NCBI GenBank assembly: GCA_904830895.1
Contig: LR882958.1
Coordinates: forward strand, 731,001-795,000
DNA: 64,000 bases
Reading direction: 5' to 3'
Source of the DNA: Planktothrix rubescens CCAP 1459/22
Lineage (GTDB): Bacteria; Cyanobacteriota; Cyanobacteriia; Cyanobacteriales; Microcoleaceae
Below the pieces are notes generated by a model that was not told the origin of the DNA, made no database searches, and saw nothing but the letters and a program-made list of their open reading frames with translations. Both the position numbers and the translations under genes were made by a program. Shown one piece after another: positions 50,485 through 58,925 of the stretch. Within the stretch, counting starts at the first letter, position 1. Each line of letters begins with the position of its first letter.

Positions 50485-50997
50485 TTAGTCGGGGAGAAAT
50501 CCACAACTTATTTCAATAATGCGATCGCTGTTTAATTTAAAGGTAAGATATCTTCCTCCAGAAAATGAATATCCTAGAAATTGGTTTTCTCCATCAATAT
50601 AAGGTTCTTTTTCTCCATAAACCTCTAATATTCGCTGGAGAGAATCCCCAACACGAACCTGATCAGGAGTTACTAAATTGGGATCGGTAGTGGTTAAAAC
50701 CGCAATTGTTTCGTCTCCCACTCCCACAATTAAATTAGGATAGACCAGTTGGCGATAGGTTTTATAGTTCCCAGGAGGATATTTGCGAATTTGAAGCGGT
50801 GTTCCTAAAATATCTAATTTTGACGCTACATCTCCTAAACGGAATTGTCCTAAACCAAGTTCTTTTTCTGGTAAAGGAATAGCCATACTCGCAGAAGTTT
50901 TAAAGGGAATATGGAGATAATTATAACTCGGAATTAAACCTATTATTCCACTTGCTAATATGAGAAAACTCAGGATAAATTTTAGATGGTTTTGCAT
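50485..50997 (-). CDS. Exported protein of unknown function
   Basis: 170 residues. An N-terminal hydrophobic helix (FILSFLILASGIIGLIPSY) is a signal peptide or anchor, so most of the protein lies outside the cytoplasmic membrane. The mature part is beta-rich: LGQFRLGDVASKLDILGTP, YRQLVYPNLIVGVGDETIAVLTTTDP, VRVGDSLQRILEVYGEKEPYI and YLTFKLNSDRIIEISCG. The repeated GDxxxxILxxxG-type segments suggest a duplicated small fold, similar in outline to secreted SmpA/OmlA-like folds, but I do not recognise the family. It follows the ArsA-like gene after 5 bp on the same strand and is probably co-transcribed with it. Confidence 0.65.
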   Translation of the reverse strand: MQNHLKFILSFLILASGIIGLIPSYNYLHIPFKTSASMAIPLPEKELGLGQFRLGDVASKLDILGTPLQIRKYPPGNYKTYRQLVYPNLIVGVGDETIAVLTTTDPNLVTPDQVRVGDSLQRILEVYGEKEPYIDGENQFLGYSFSGGRYLTFKLNSDRIIEISCGFLPD

Positions 50998-51002
50998 GGA
51001 AT

Positions 51003-52898
51003 TTAATCATTAAATAGGATTTTAGCTGCTTCTTTGATTCTAACAATCGGTTCAACAGAACGGGAAAGATTTGGTAAAATAATTAAGGTTTGATCGGGAA
51101 ATTGATCAGTTACTAATTCCTGTCCTATTTCAAAGCGATTCTGCACAATATAGCGTTGATTAATACCCTTTTCTATTAAAGATTCCGTTAACCTTTTTGC
51201 TTCTGCTACAATCGCAACTTGTCCTTGAATCACACCAATAAATTCAGTATAATTAGGATCTTGCAGTTTTTTCTGAGCTTTAACAACCCGTTGACGTAAA
51301 TTCCTTAAACGTCCCATAAATTCAGTTCTTCCTAACACATTCTGATATTTAATCCACAGTTTAAAAATCCACGCTAACCATTCACTCATCGCCGTTGGCA
51401 TTTCTAAAAATCGTAATAAATGACCCGTAGGAGCCGTATCTAAAATAATTAAATCCAGTTCATGACTTTCTAATAAATCCATCACTTCTACTAAGGATAA
51501 CATTTCATCAATTCCAGGTAAGGATTGGGAAACAATTCGCCGCCAAGCCTCCGGGCCATAAGCTAATTTAAGCATAGCATTAGGATCATCTTTTTCGCCA
51601 CTCATCATTTCTGCCAGTTCCCAAAGATAGTCTTCTCTAAACTGATTTAAAACCTGATCAGCGTCTATTTCTTGACCGAATAAATTAGGAGTAATTGCCA
51701 TAGCTTCATGGCTTAATTTTAACCCAAAAGCATCTCCTAAAGAATGGGCTGGATCAATAGAAACCATCTGAATTTTTTTCTCAGAATAACGCCTAGCTAT
51801 TTCCCAACCTATAGCAGCGGCAACAGTTGTTTTACCCACACCACCTTTGCCACCAACAATAATTAATCGTCTATTTTCTTCGATAAAATCACTCAATTTG
51901 GCTTGGGAGGTAGAAAATTCTAAGGGTTGAGAAGGAATAAAAGTTTGCTCCTCTAAATCTGCCGATATTATTAAAGGTTGAAGTTGGGAAAATAGGGTTT
52001 CTAAGGCTATAGTTCCCAAGGGTTCTGTTGAAAGTTCGGGAATCGTAAAAATAGGATGATTTTCCGCAATATTCTGAAATTGTTTAAGAAGTTTCTGCTG
52101 TTCTTGATACCGATCTAAATTTTGATTTTGGGAAACAATATGATTAATTAATAAACCCCCAACGGGAATATTTAAACCTTGGAGAGCCTCTAAAAAACGT
52201 TGGGTTTCTAACCAACTCATGGGTTCAGGAATAGCTACCACAAAACAAGCGGTTTTTTCTTGATCTTGAAGTCGAGATCTTCCAGAAGCTAGTTCTTCCT
52301 GCATTTCTTCTAAAAAAACATCCGCTTGATCTGATTGATAACGTCCGGTAAAAGATTGACTAATGGTGCGGTGTTTTTCTTGAAATAGGGTTAAAGATGC
52401 TAATAAACTATCCAAAAAATCCATTAATTCTAAGAGGTTTAACGCATGACCACTGGGAGCCATATCGACCACTACTCGATCCACAACTTGGTCATGAAAT
52501 AACCGTTGAATTTCTAATAATCCCATTAATTCATCAATTCCCGGCCAGTCTAAATCCCAAACCGGGGTTAAATCTTCCCCTTCGACAAAACTACCCCGTT
52601 CTACTAATAATTCTAAAACCGCACCATAGCGAGTTTTAAACGCTGTTAATAAGGTTTCTGATTCTATAGCTCTAACTTTTAAATTAGGGAAATTTTTAAT
52701 AAATTCAGCTTCATCAGTCACGGGAATTTGTAAGACATCCCCCAAGGAATGGGCGGGATCAGTAGAAATCAGTAAAATTTGTTCATTGGGAAACTGTTTC
52801 GCCCAATTGAGGGCAAACCCACAGGAAAGGGTGGTCTTTCCCACACCCCCTTTTCCACTCAATAAAGCTAGACTAAGAGTATTAGAATTAAACATCAA
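51003..52898 (-). CDS. Tandem-domain ArsA/Get3-family ATPase
   Basis: 631 residues with two ArsA/GET3 ATPase domains. Domain 1 (about 5-310) has the deviant Walker A GKGGVGKTTLS near 15 and VVDMAPSGHALNLLEL; domain 2 (about 335-630) has GKGGVGKTTVAAAIGWE near 350 and LDTAPTGHLLRFLEMP. Both have the SIDPAHSLGD/STDPAHSLGD switch motif. ArsA couples to arsenite efflux, and Get3 to tail-anchored protein targeting. No arsenite-binding Cys cluster is obvious and no ars genes are near, so a targeting or chaperone-like role is as likely. The next gene downstream codes for an exported protein. Confidence 0.92.
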   Translation of the reverse strand: MMFNSNTLSLALLSGKGGVGKTTLSCGFALNWAKQFPNEQILLISTDPAHSLGDVLQIPVTDEAEFIKNFPNLKVRAIESETLLTAFKTRYGAVLELLVERGSFVEGEDLTPVWDLDWPGIDELMGLLEIQRLFHDQVVDRVVVDMAPSGHALNLLELMDFLDSLLASLTLFQEKHRTISQSFTGRYQSDQADVFLEEMQEELASGRSRLQDQEKTACFVVAIPEPMSWLETQRFLEALQGLNIPVGGLLINHIVSQNQNLDRYQEQQKLLKQFQNIAENHPIFTIPELSTEPLGTIALETLFSQLQPLIISADLEEQTFIPSQPLEFSTSQAKLSDFIEENRRLIIVGGKGGVGKTTVAAAIGWEIARRYSEKKIQMVSIDPAHSLGDAFGLKLSHEAMAITPNLFGQEIDADQVLNQFREDYLWELAEMMSGEKDDPNAMLKLAYGPEAWRRIVSQSLPGIDEMLSLVEVMDLLESHELDLIILDTAPTGHLLRFLEMPTAMSEWLAWIFKLWIKYQNVLGRTEFMGRLRNLRQRVVKAQKKLQDPNYTEFIGVIQGQVAIVAEAKRLTESLIEKGINQRYIVQNRFEIGQELVTDQFPDQTLIILPNLSRSVEPIVRIKEAAKILFND

Positions 52899-53068
52899 AT
52901 TTATGATAAATTAACCAGAATTTGCTATATTGATATTGTAGCACTCTACCAAAAGTCCCAAACCCATCGACCTAAAAAGATTTAAGCCTTGAAACCCTTG
53001 GAATAGAATGGAGTAGTTGATTTTAAATCTTCAGCCCTTGTGTCAGTTGCCAAAGTGTTATACCCCTT
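52899..53068. other. Upstream region of the ArsA-like gene
   Basis: 170 bp of AT-rich sequence next to the 89-bp tandem duplication. It should carry the ArsA-like gene promoter; nothing more specific is visible. Confidence 0.4.
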
Positions 53069-53246
53069 GCAGAAAGTCCCGCCCCCGATCTCCCATAACA
53101 ACAGGTTGAAGGGTTGACTAGACAGACCAGACACTTGAGACTCCCCCAACCATCTTAGCAGAAAGTCCCGCCCCCGATCTCCCATAACAACAGGTTGAAG
53201 GGTTGACTAGACAGACCAGACACTTGAGACTCCCCCAACCATCTTA
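53069..53246. repeat. Perfect 89-bp tandem duplication
   Basis: Copy 1 (53069-53157) and copy 2 (53158-53246) are identical over 89 bp, starting GCAGAAAGTCCCGCCCC and ending CCCAACCATCTTA. There is no spacer and no reading frame that makes sense in both. Perfect identity suggests a recent event. Confidence 0.97.
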
Positions 53247-53472
53247 ATCTCAAACCCTTTGGAATCAACTGAGAATTAAACTGTCATACCAATCTAGCAT
53301 AAAGCCGTCGTGGATTTTAGATAATTAAAGAGTCACCAGCAAATTTCAACCCCAGGGAACAGACTGAATCAATCGGTCAGTCTAAATATGAAGTTAATAT
53401 TCATTATACCCTGCCTTTCCCTAGATTAAGCCATCAATCACTAACTTAGAAATCAATTAGGAGCTAAATACT
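53247..53472. other. Upstream region of a small secreted protein gene
   Basis: 226 bp without coding potential. AGGAG directly upstream of 53473 is a good ribosome binding site (spacing 8-9). No other element is recognised. Confidence 0.4.
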
Positions 53473-53727
53473 ATGTTGACCAATCCTAGAAAAAAATACA
53501 CTTTGATCCTGTTATTATCCTTAGCGGGTGTACTCAATGCTGGCTCCGGTTTTGCCAGCCCAGAAGGGATAAGTTCTAGTCCTTTGAAAGTTGAACCCTT
53601 GAGTCATGGGTCAATACAGTATAGCCCCAATCATAAATCCATCTTGACTCACCCAGAACAAAGACGCACTTCTGAATGTTACGACAATGGTTTATGTTAT
53701 AGAACCGAACGGGTCACACTAGAATAG
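53473..53727 (+). CDS. Small secreted protein
   Basis: 84 residues. The N-terminus (KKYTLILLLSLAGVLNAGSGFAS) is a classical signal peptide with likely cleavage near residue 28, leaving a mature peptide of about 55 residues. The mature part is Ser/Pro-rich and ends in ECYDNGLCYRTERVTLE, with two Cys six residues apart, which could form a disulfide. AGGAG precedes the ATG. I do not recognise a family. It lies 93 bp before the WD40 gene on the same strand and may be co-expressed. Confidence 0.65.
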   Translation: MLTNPRKKYTLILLLSLAGVLNAGSGFASPEGISSSPLKVEPLSHGSIQYSPNHKSILTHPEQRRTSECYDNGLCYRTERVTLE

Positions 53728-53820
53728 GTAGGGCTTTGGGTTATGATGGGGAGTTAAGGTTAAACAGCCGATATCAAGATCAAGCGTCGGATGATCACCC
53801 CATCAAGGAGATTCATAAAA

Positions 53821-56800
53821 ATGGCACTTTACCCCGTAAACGATACGATCAGTCATAATCATCAGCAAGTTCATACCTTAGCCAGAGCAATAACGAAAAT
53901 GCAAGGCAGTTTTTCGTTATTGCTGTTGCGATGTAATTATGAAAGTTTGCGGGAAAAAATGGTCGCCGAACTCAAACAAGAATGTTCCCTGACTTTTACA
54001 GAATTTAAGTTAGCTCCTGGGAGTCAAACCCTATATGGTTCAATTAAAGCCGAACTACTAGAGCCTAATTATCCCTCGGTTTTAATGGTTTATGGTTTAG
54101 AATCCGTTGTGGCGATTGATGAAGTTTTGCATTCGGCTAATTTAGTTAGGGAAGCCTTTCGTAATTTTCCCTTTCCTTTAGTTTTATGGATTAATGATAA
54201 ATTATGGAAAAAACTCAATCGTAATGCTCCTGATTTTACCAGTTGGGCAACAACCTATGAATTTTTACTCAGTTCTGATGAATTAATTGAATTTTTAGAG
54301 GAAAAAGTTTCATCCGTTTTTACAACGGTTTTAGAAGCAGGTTCAGAACGATTTTTACCCACAACTAATATTTTAGGCCCAGAATCAGGAACCGAACTAC
54401 AAGCGGCTTATCAAGAACTGAAAAGTCGAGAAATTCCCATTGATCCGGTTTTGGAAGCTAAGTTAAAATGGGTTTATGGTCGCTATTTTTATGTTAATCA
54501 ACAGGTGACTCTGGCGTTACAGCAATATCAACAAGCTTTAAGATTTTGGCAACAACAATCACCAACAGACTCAGAAATCCTCGGTGTTAATGGAATTTCA
54601 ACTGGTTTTAAAGATGCTTCTAATCCTCTATTATGGGAAGGATTAATATTATTTCATATTGGTTTATGTTGGTGTTATTTAGCCGAACAACATCGTCATC
54701 GCAATGGTGATCGGGAATGGAAACAAGCCTGTGTTTTTCTTCAGCAGTCTATAGAAAAGTTTGAAACTGCTCAACGTCAAGATTTAGTTGCCAAGTTTCT
54801 AAATAAAATTGGAGAAGTTTTTATTCATTTAAGTGATTGGAAAAGTCTCCGAGAACTAGCCTTAAAAGGTCGCAAATTACATCAGAAATTGGGGAATAGT
54901 TTCCTGATTCCACTAGCCCAGGATTATGGATTTTTAGCCAATGTTGCTTTACAGGATCAGGATTGGCAAAATGCTAAAGAATTAGCTAATGTTGCCCTAG
55001 AAACTCTGATTTTAGTAGCAAAGGAAAATCCTGATAATCCCTGGATTGACCAATTAGAAAGTTTTTTCCTCTATGTGTTAGCCCAGGCTTTAGAAAAGCA
55101 GGGATTAAAAAAGGAAGCAATTCAAAAATTAGAACAGGCAGCAGAGACAATTAAAAAGACGCTTTTAACCGTCAATTTAATTTGGTTATATCTGCAAATT
55201 TTGAAGATGCTAAACCGCCTTTATTTTGGATTGAAAGATTATCAAGAAGCCTTTAAAATCAAGGAAGAATATCGCAATCAATCGAGTGCTTATGGGTATA
55301 ATGCCTTTGTGGGAGCCGGACGATTACAACCTCGTAAACAAGCTCTGACTTCTACCTTAAATCCTAGTGAAATTACCGCCAATTTTACCGATGAAATTAC
55401 CGCTTCAGGACGGGAAGAAGCGATTAAACATCTGTTACAAAGAATGGCTAGTAGTCATCATAAATTAACGGTGATTTATGGTCAATCTGGGGTAGGAAAA
55501 AGCTCAATTTTAGGAGCCGGATTAGTTCCAGCTTTGCAGCAAAAAATTATTGATGCGCGGATTAGCTTTCCTATTGTTATTAAAACATATAATTGTTTTA
55601 TCATTGAGTTAGAACAAAAACTTATCGCGGATTTAGATGGATTGCACGGATTTCACGGATTATCTGTGCAATCTGCGGAGTCTGTTCAAATCGGGGTTAC
55701 AAATTTAGATGGTGATTCGTATCCAGAACTCACCGAAGAACCAGAAAATCAAGATTATACTGAGAATTTAATTAGAGTAATTGAACAACTTAAAGAAAAT
55801 GCTAGACAAAATTTATTGACGGTTTTAATTTTTGATCAATTTGAAGAATTATTTTTTGTTCAGTCTATTAGATTACAAAGGCTATTTTTTGAGTTTTTAC
55901 AAGATGCCTTAAATTTACCATTTGTAAAAATCGTTATTTCCTTGCGAGAAGATTATTTGCACTATTTACTAGAAGGAACTCGCCAGGTTGATTTAGAAGC
56001 TATTAATAATGATATTTTAAATAAAGATATTATATTTTATTTAGGAAATTTTAGTCAAAAAGAAGCCAATAACGTTATTAAGAGTTTAACTGATCGCGCC
56101 CATTTTTATTTAGAAGATACCTTGATTCAAGCCTTGGTTCAAGATTTAGCAGGAGAAGCGGGAGAAGTTCGTCCTATTGAATTGCAAGTGGTGGGGACTC
56201 AACTACAAGCCGAAAATATTACTACTTTAGAAAGCTATCAAAAACAAGGCCCAAAACAAAAGTTAGTCGAACGGTTTTTAGAAGAAGTAATACGAGATTG
56301 TGGCCCAGAAAACGACGCCACGGCTCGTGTGGTTTTATATGCGTTAACCGATGAAAATGATACCCGCCCTTTAAAAACCCGCATGGAATTAGCCGAGGAG
56401 TTGAAACAAAAACTACATCGAGAGCAGGTTTTAGGCCCGTTAGATATTATCCTTTATATTTTAGAAAAGTCTGGATTAGTCTATCGAGATATTGGGGCTA
56501 CGGTCGAATTTTATCAATTAGTACATGATTATTTGGCGGGATTTATTCGCCGACAAAATAGAAACGAACAAGAAGAAGTTATCACAAAATTGCAACAGGA
56601 AAAAGCCCAACTGATTCAAGAAAAAGAAATAGGCCAAAAACTCTCAGAAGAACAGGAAAAACGCCACCAAGCCGAAGCCAAAAATCGTCGTTTAGAACGA
56701 TTAATGGGATTGATTGTAGGGGCGGTTGTAATTAGTTTTGCTGCTACCTTTTATATGAATGGTCAGAATGAAGTTAAAGCTAGAGTTCAAGCCTTAACTT

Positions 56801-58917
56801 CTGCTAAAAATGCCCTTTTATTAGCGGATCAACAAGATCAATTAGGAGTATTAAAAACCACCGTGCAGATTGGTCAAAATACCTTAAAAACCAAAGCTCC
56901 AGAGGAGACAAAAACAGAAATTTCCCAGGGATTAATGCAGATGATTTCTGGGATTCAAGAAAAAAATCGATTAGAAGGGCATACGGGAAGCATTTTAGGC
57001 GTTAGTTTTAGTCCCGATGGTCAGCAGATTGCCACGGCTAGTCTTGATCAGACCCTAAAAATTTGGAGCATTCAGGGTAAGTTATTAACTGAACCTTCCC
57101 AATTTCCCCATGAAAGTCCGATTACCAGGGTTCGTTATAGTCCCGATGGCAACATCATTGCCACCGCTACAGCAAGTATCAATAACACAGGTCAAAATCA
57201 AGTCTTATTATGGACAACAACGGGAACTCCCCTTCCGCAGAGTCCCATGAGACATCTAGCCGTGATTAATAGTATTAGTTTTAGTCCCGATGGCAAGAAA
57301 ATAGTTACTTCTAGTAATGATAAAACAATTAAGTTATGGGCTTTAGACGGAACATTAATTCAGGAATTTAAAGGTCATGCGGATCGAATTTTTGATGCAG
57401 AATTAAGTCCCGATGGTCAAATAATTGCCAGTTGTAGTAAAGATGGAGAAATTAAAATTTGGTCGCTTGATGGTCAATTAATTCGCACAATTAAAGCCCA
57501 TAATCAACCCGTTTATGATCTCGATTTTAGTCCTGATGGTAAACAAATTGTTTCCGCCAGTGGCGATCGCACCCTCAAACGTTGGGATACGGAAACAGGT
57601 AAGGAAATTAACACCCCGATTAAGGGTCATAACGATGATATTTTAACGGTCAATTTTAGTCCCGATGGTCAATTTTTACTCAGTGGTAGTCGCGATCGCA
57701 CCGTCAAACTCTGGAATTTAAACGGGGTATTACTCAAAACCTTTACCGGACATCGAGATAGTATTTGGGGTGTTGAATTTAGTCCCGATGGTCAAACCCT
57801 GGTATCCGTCAGTGCCGATACAACCGCCCGCATCTGGGATCGGAGTCGAGATCCCTTAAATACGACCTTACAGGGTCATACAGAAGGGGTGTTGAGTGTG
57901 AGTTTTAGTCCCGATGGTCAAACTTTAGCCAGTGCGAGTGAAGATAAAACCGTGAAATTATGGGTCGCCACCAAACCTCTGCAATATACTTCACAGCCTG
58001 CTTCGATTTTGCCACATCCCCGTAAAGTCAACTGGGTGAGTTTCAGTCCGAATGGTCAAGAAATTGCCACCGCCAGTGAGGATAAAATAGTGCGACTCTG
58101 GACAAAAAAAGGTCAGTTGTTGCAAGCACTTTCCGGTCATGCTCAAGCAATTAAGGCTGTGACATTTAGCCCCGACGGTCAAACTTTAGCCAGTGCAAGT
58201 GAAGACAAAACCGTTAAACTTTGGAACAAACAAGGAAAATTGATCGCTACTTTGCTTCATCAAGATGCTGTTTGGGATGTCCGTTTTAGTCCCGATGGTA
58301 ATACTTTGGCCACATCTGCGAGTTTTTTGGAAAGTCCTATCAAGCTTCCCAGTAACGCTATTACCCTCTGGACAAAAAAAGGTAAACAATGGCAACCAAC
58401 CTTAGAATTACCCGCGAAAAATTCTGTCGCGACTTTGGCTTTTTTGGGCAATTCTCAACAAATCGCCGTCGCTGAAGGTGATATGGTCAGGCTTTGGAAT
58501 CTTCAAGGAAAAAAACCACTCGCCTCCTGTCCTCTGGGACATAATGCTCAGGTACAAAGTTTAAGTTATGATTCCCAAGGAGCAATTTTAGCAACGGCCA
58601 GTGATGATAAAAAAGTCAGGCTATGGCAAATTAATGACGGTCTTTGGGACACATCGGCCTGTGATCAGGTTCAACCTTTAATTGTTTTACAACAGAATGA
58701 TTTTGTGAATAGTATTAGTTTTAGTCCGGGAAATACTGGAATTCTAGCTATAGGCAAGGATAATGGCACCACGATTCTCTGGAGTTTAGAGAATTTAGAC
58801 TTAAAAACTCAGATGCGAAAAAGTTGTAACTGGCTTTATGACTATTTCACCACCAACCCAACCCAATTACAGGGACACGATCAGGATTTATGCGATTCAG
58901 TAATCAGTAATCAGTAA
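53821..58917 (+). CDS. TPR - STAND ATPase - WD40 (14 repeats) protein
   Basis: 1698 residues from ATG at 53821, chosen because AAGGAG lies 10 bases upstream; an in-frame ATG at 53791 exists. Residues about 1-190 are an alpha/beta domain lacking a Walker A motif, about 200-500 contain TPR-like helices, about 535-900 are a STAND-type ATPase (Walker A GQSGVGKSS near 554, Walker B LIFDQFEELFF near 670), a coiled coil and hydrophobic helix (LIVGAVVISFAATFYM) lie near 930-980, and about 1048-1655 hold fourteen WD40 repeats (FSPDGQTLASASEDKTVKLW type), enough for two propellers. The C-terminal CNWLYDYF...LC tail is typical. STAND-WD40 proteins are signalling or defence switches. Residues 607-640 seem to be a repetitive-DNA insertion. 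Confidence 0.9.
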   Translation: MALYPVNDTISHNHQQVHTLARAITKMQGSFSLLLLRCNYESLREKMVAELKQECSLTFTEFKLAPGSQTLYGSIKAELLEPNYPSVLMVYGLESVVAIDEVLHSANLVREAFRNFPFPLVLWINDKLWKKLNRNAPDFTSWATTYEFLLSSDELIEFLEEKVSSVFTTVLEAGSERFLPTTNILGPESGTELQAAYQELKSREIPIDPVLEAKLKWVYGRYFYVNQQVTLALQQYQQALRFWQQQSPTDSEILGVNGISTGFKDASNPLLWEGLILFHIGLCWCYLAEQHRHRNGDREWKQACVFLQQSIEKFETAQRQDLVAKFLNKIGEVFIHLSDWKSLRELALKGRKLHQKLGNSFLIPLAQDYGFLANVALQDQDWQNAKELANVALETLILVAKENPDNPWIDQLESFFLYVLAQALEKQGLKKEAIQKLEQAAETIKKTLLTVNLIWLYLQILKMLNRLYFGLKDYQEAFKIKEEYRNQSSAYGYNAFVGAGRLQPRKQALTSTLNPSEITANFTDEITASGREEAIKHLLQRMASSHHKLTVIYGQSGVGKSSILGAGLVPALQQKIIDARISFPIVIKTYNCFIIELEQKLIADLDGLHGFHGLSVQSAESVQIGVTNLDGDSYPELTEEPENQDYTENLIRVIEQLKENARQNLLTVLIFDQFEELFFVQSIRLQRLFFEFLQDALNLPFVKIVISLREDYLHYLLEGTRQVDLEAINNDILNKDIIFYLGNFSQKEANNVIKSLTDRAHFYLEDTLIQALVQDLAGEAGEVRPIELQVVGTQLQAENITTLESYQKQGPKQKLVERFLEEVIRDCGPENDATARVVLYALTDENDTRPLKTRMELAEELKQKLHREQVLGPLDIILYILEKSGLVYRDIGATVEFYQLVHDYLAGFIRRQNRNEQEEVITKLQQEKAQLIQEKEIGQKLSEEQEKRHQAEAKNRRLERLMGLIVGAVVISFAATFYMNGQNEVKARVQALTSAKNALLLADQQDQLGVLKTTVQIGQNTLKTKAPEETKTEISQGLMQMISGIQEKNRLEGHTGSILGVSFSPDGQQIATASLDQTLKIWSIQGKLLTEPSQFPHESPITRVRYSPDGNIIATATASINNTGQNQVLLWTTTGTPLPQSPMRHLAVINSISFSPDGKKIVTSSNDKTIKLWALDGTLIQEFKGHADRIFDAELSPDGQIIASCSKDGEIKIWSLDGQLIRTIKAHNQPVYDLDFSPDGKQIVSASGDRTLKRWDTETGKEINTPIKGHNDDILTVNFSPDGQFLLSGSRDRTVKLWNLNGVLLKTFTGHRDSIWGVEFSPDGQTLVSVSADTTARIWDRSRDPLNTTLQGHTEGVLSVSFSPDGQTLASASEDKTVKLWVATKPLQYTSQPASILPHPRKVNWVSFSPNGQEIATASEDKIVRLWTKKGQLLQALSGHAQAIKAVTFSPDGQTLASASEDKTVKLWNKQGKLIATLLHQDAVWDVRFSPDGNTLATSASFLESPIKLPSNAITLWTKKGKQWQPTLELPAKNSVATLAFLGNSQQIAVAEGDMVRLWNLQGKKPLASCPLGHNAQVQSLSYDSQGAILATASDDKKVRLWQINDGLWDTSACDQVQPLIVLQQNDFVNSISFSPGNTGILAIGKDNGTTILWSLENLDLKTQMRKSCNWLYDYFTTNPTQLQGHDQDLCDSVISNQ

Positions 58918-58925
58918 TCAGTTAT
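58893..58925. repeat. AGTAATC-type heptamer repeat at two gene ends
   Basis: About four 7-bp units (CAGTAAT, last one CAGTTAT) span the last codons and stop of the WD40 gene (ending DSVISNQ) and abut the stop codon of the convergent modBC gene at 58918. Confidence 0.9.

Noticed and set aside
52982..53185. Minus-strand 67-residue open frame in the 89-bp duplication
   Set aside because: The frame changes between the two copies and the translation has no domain; it is a by-product of the repeat.
53069..53246. CRISPR array
   Set aside because: Only two copies of an 89-bp unit with no distinct spacers; no cas genes in the window.
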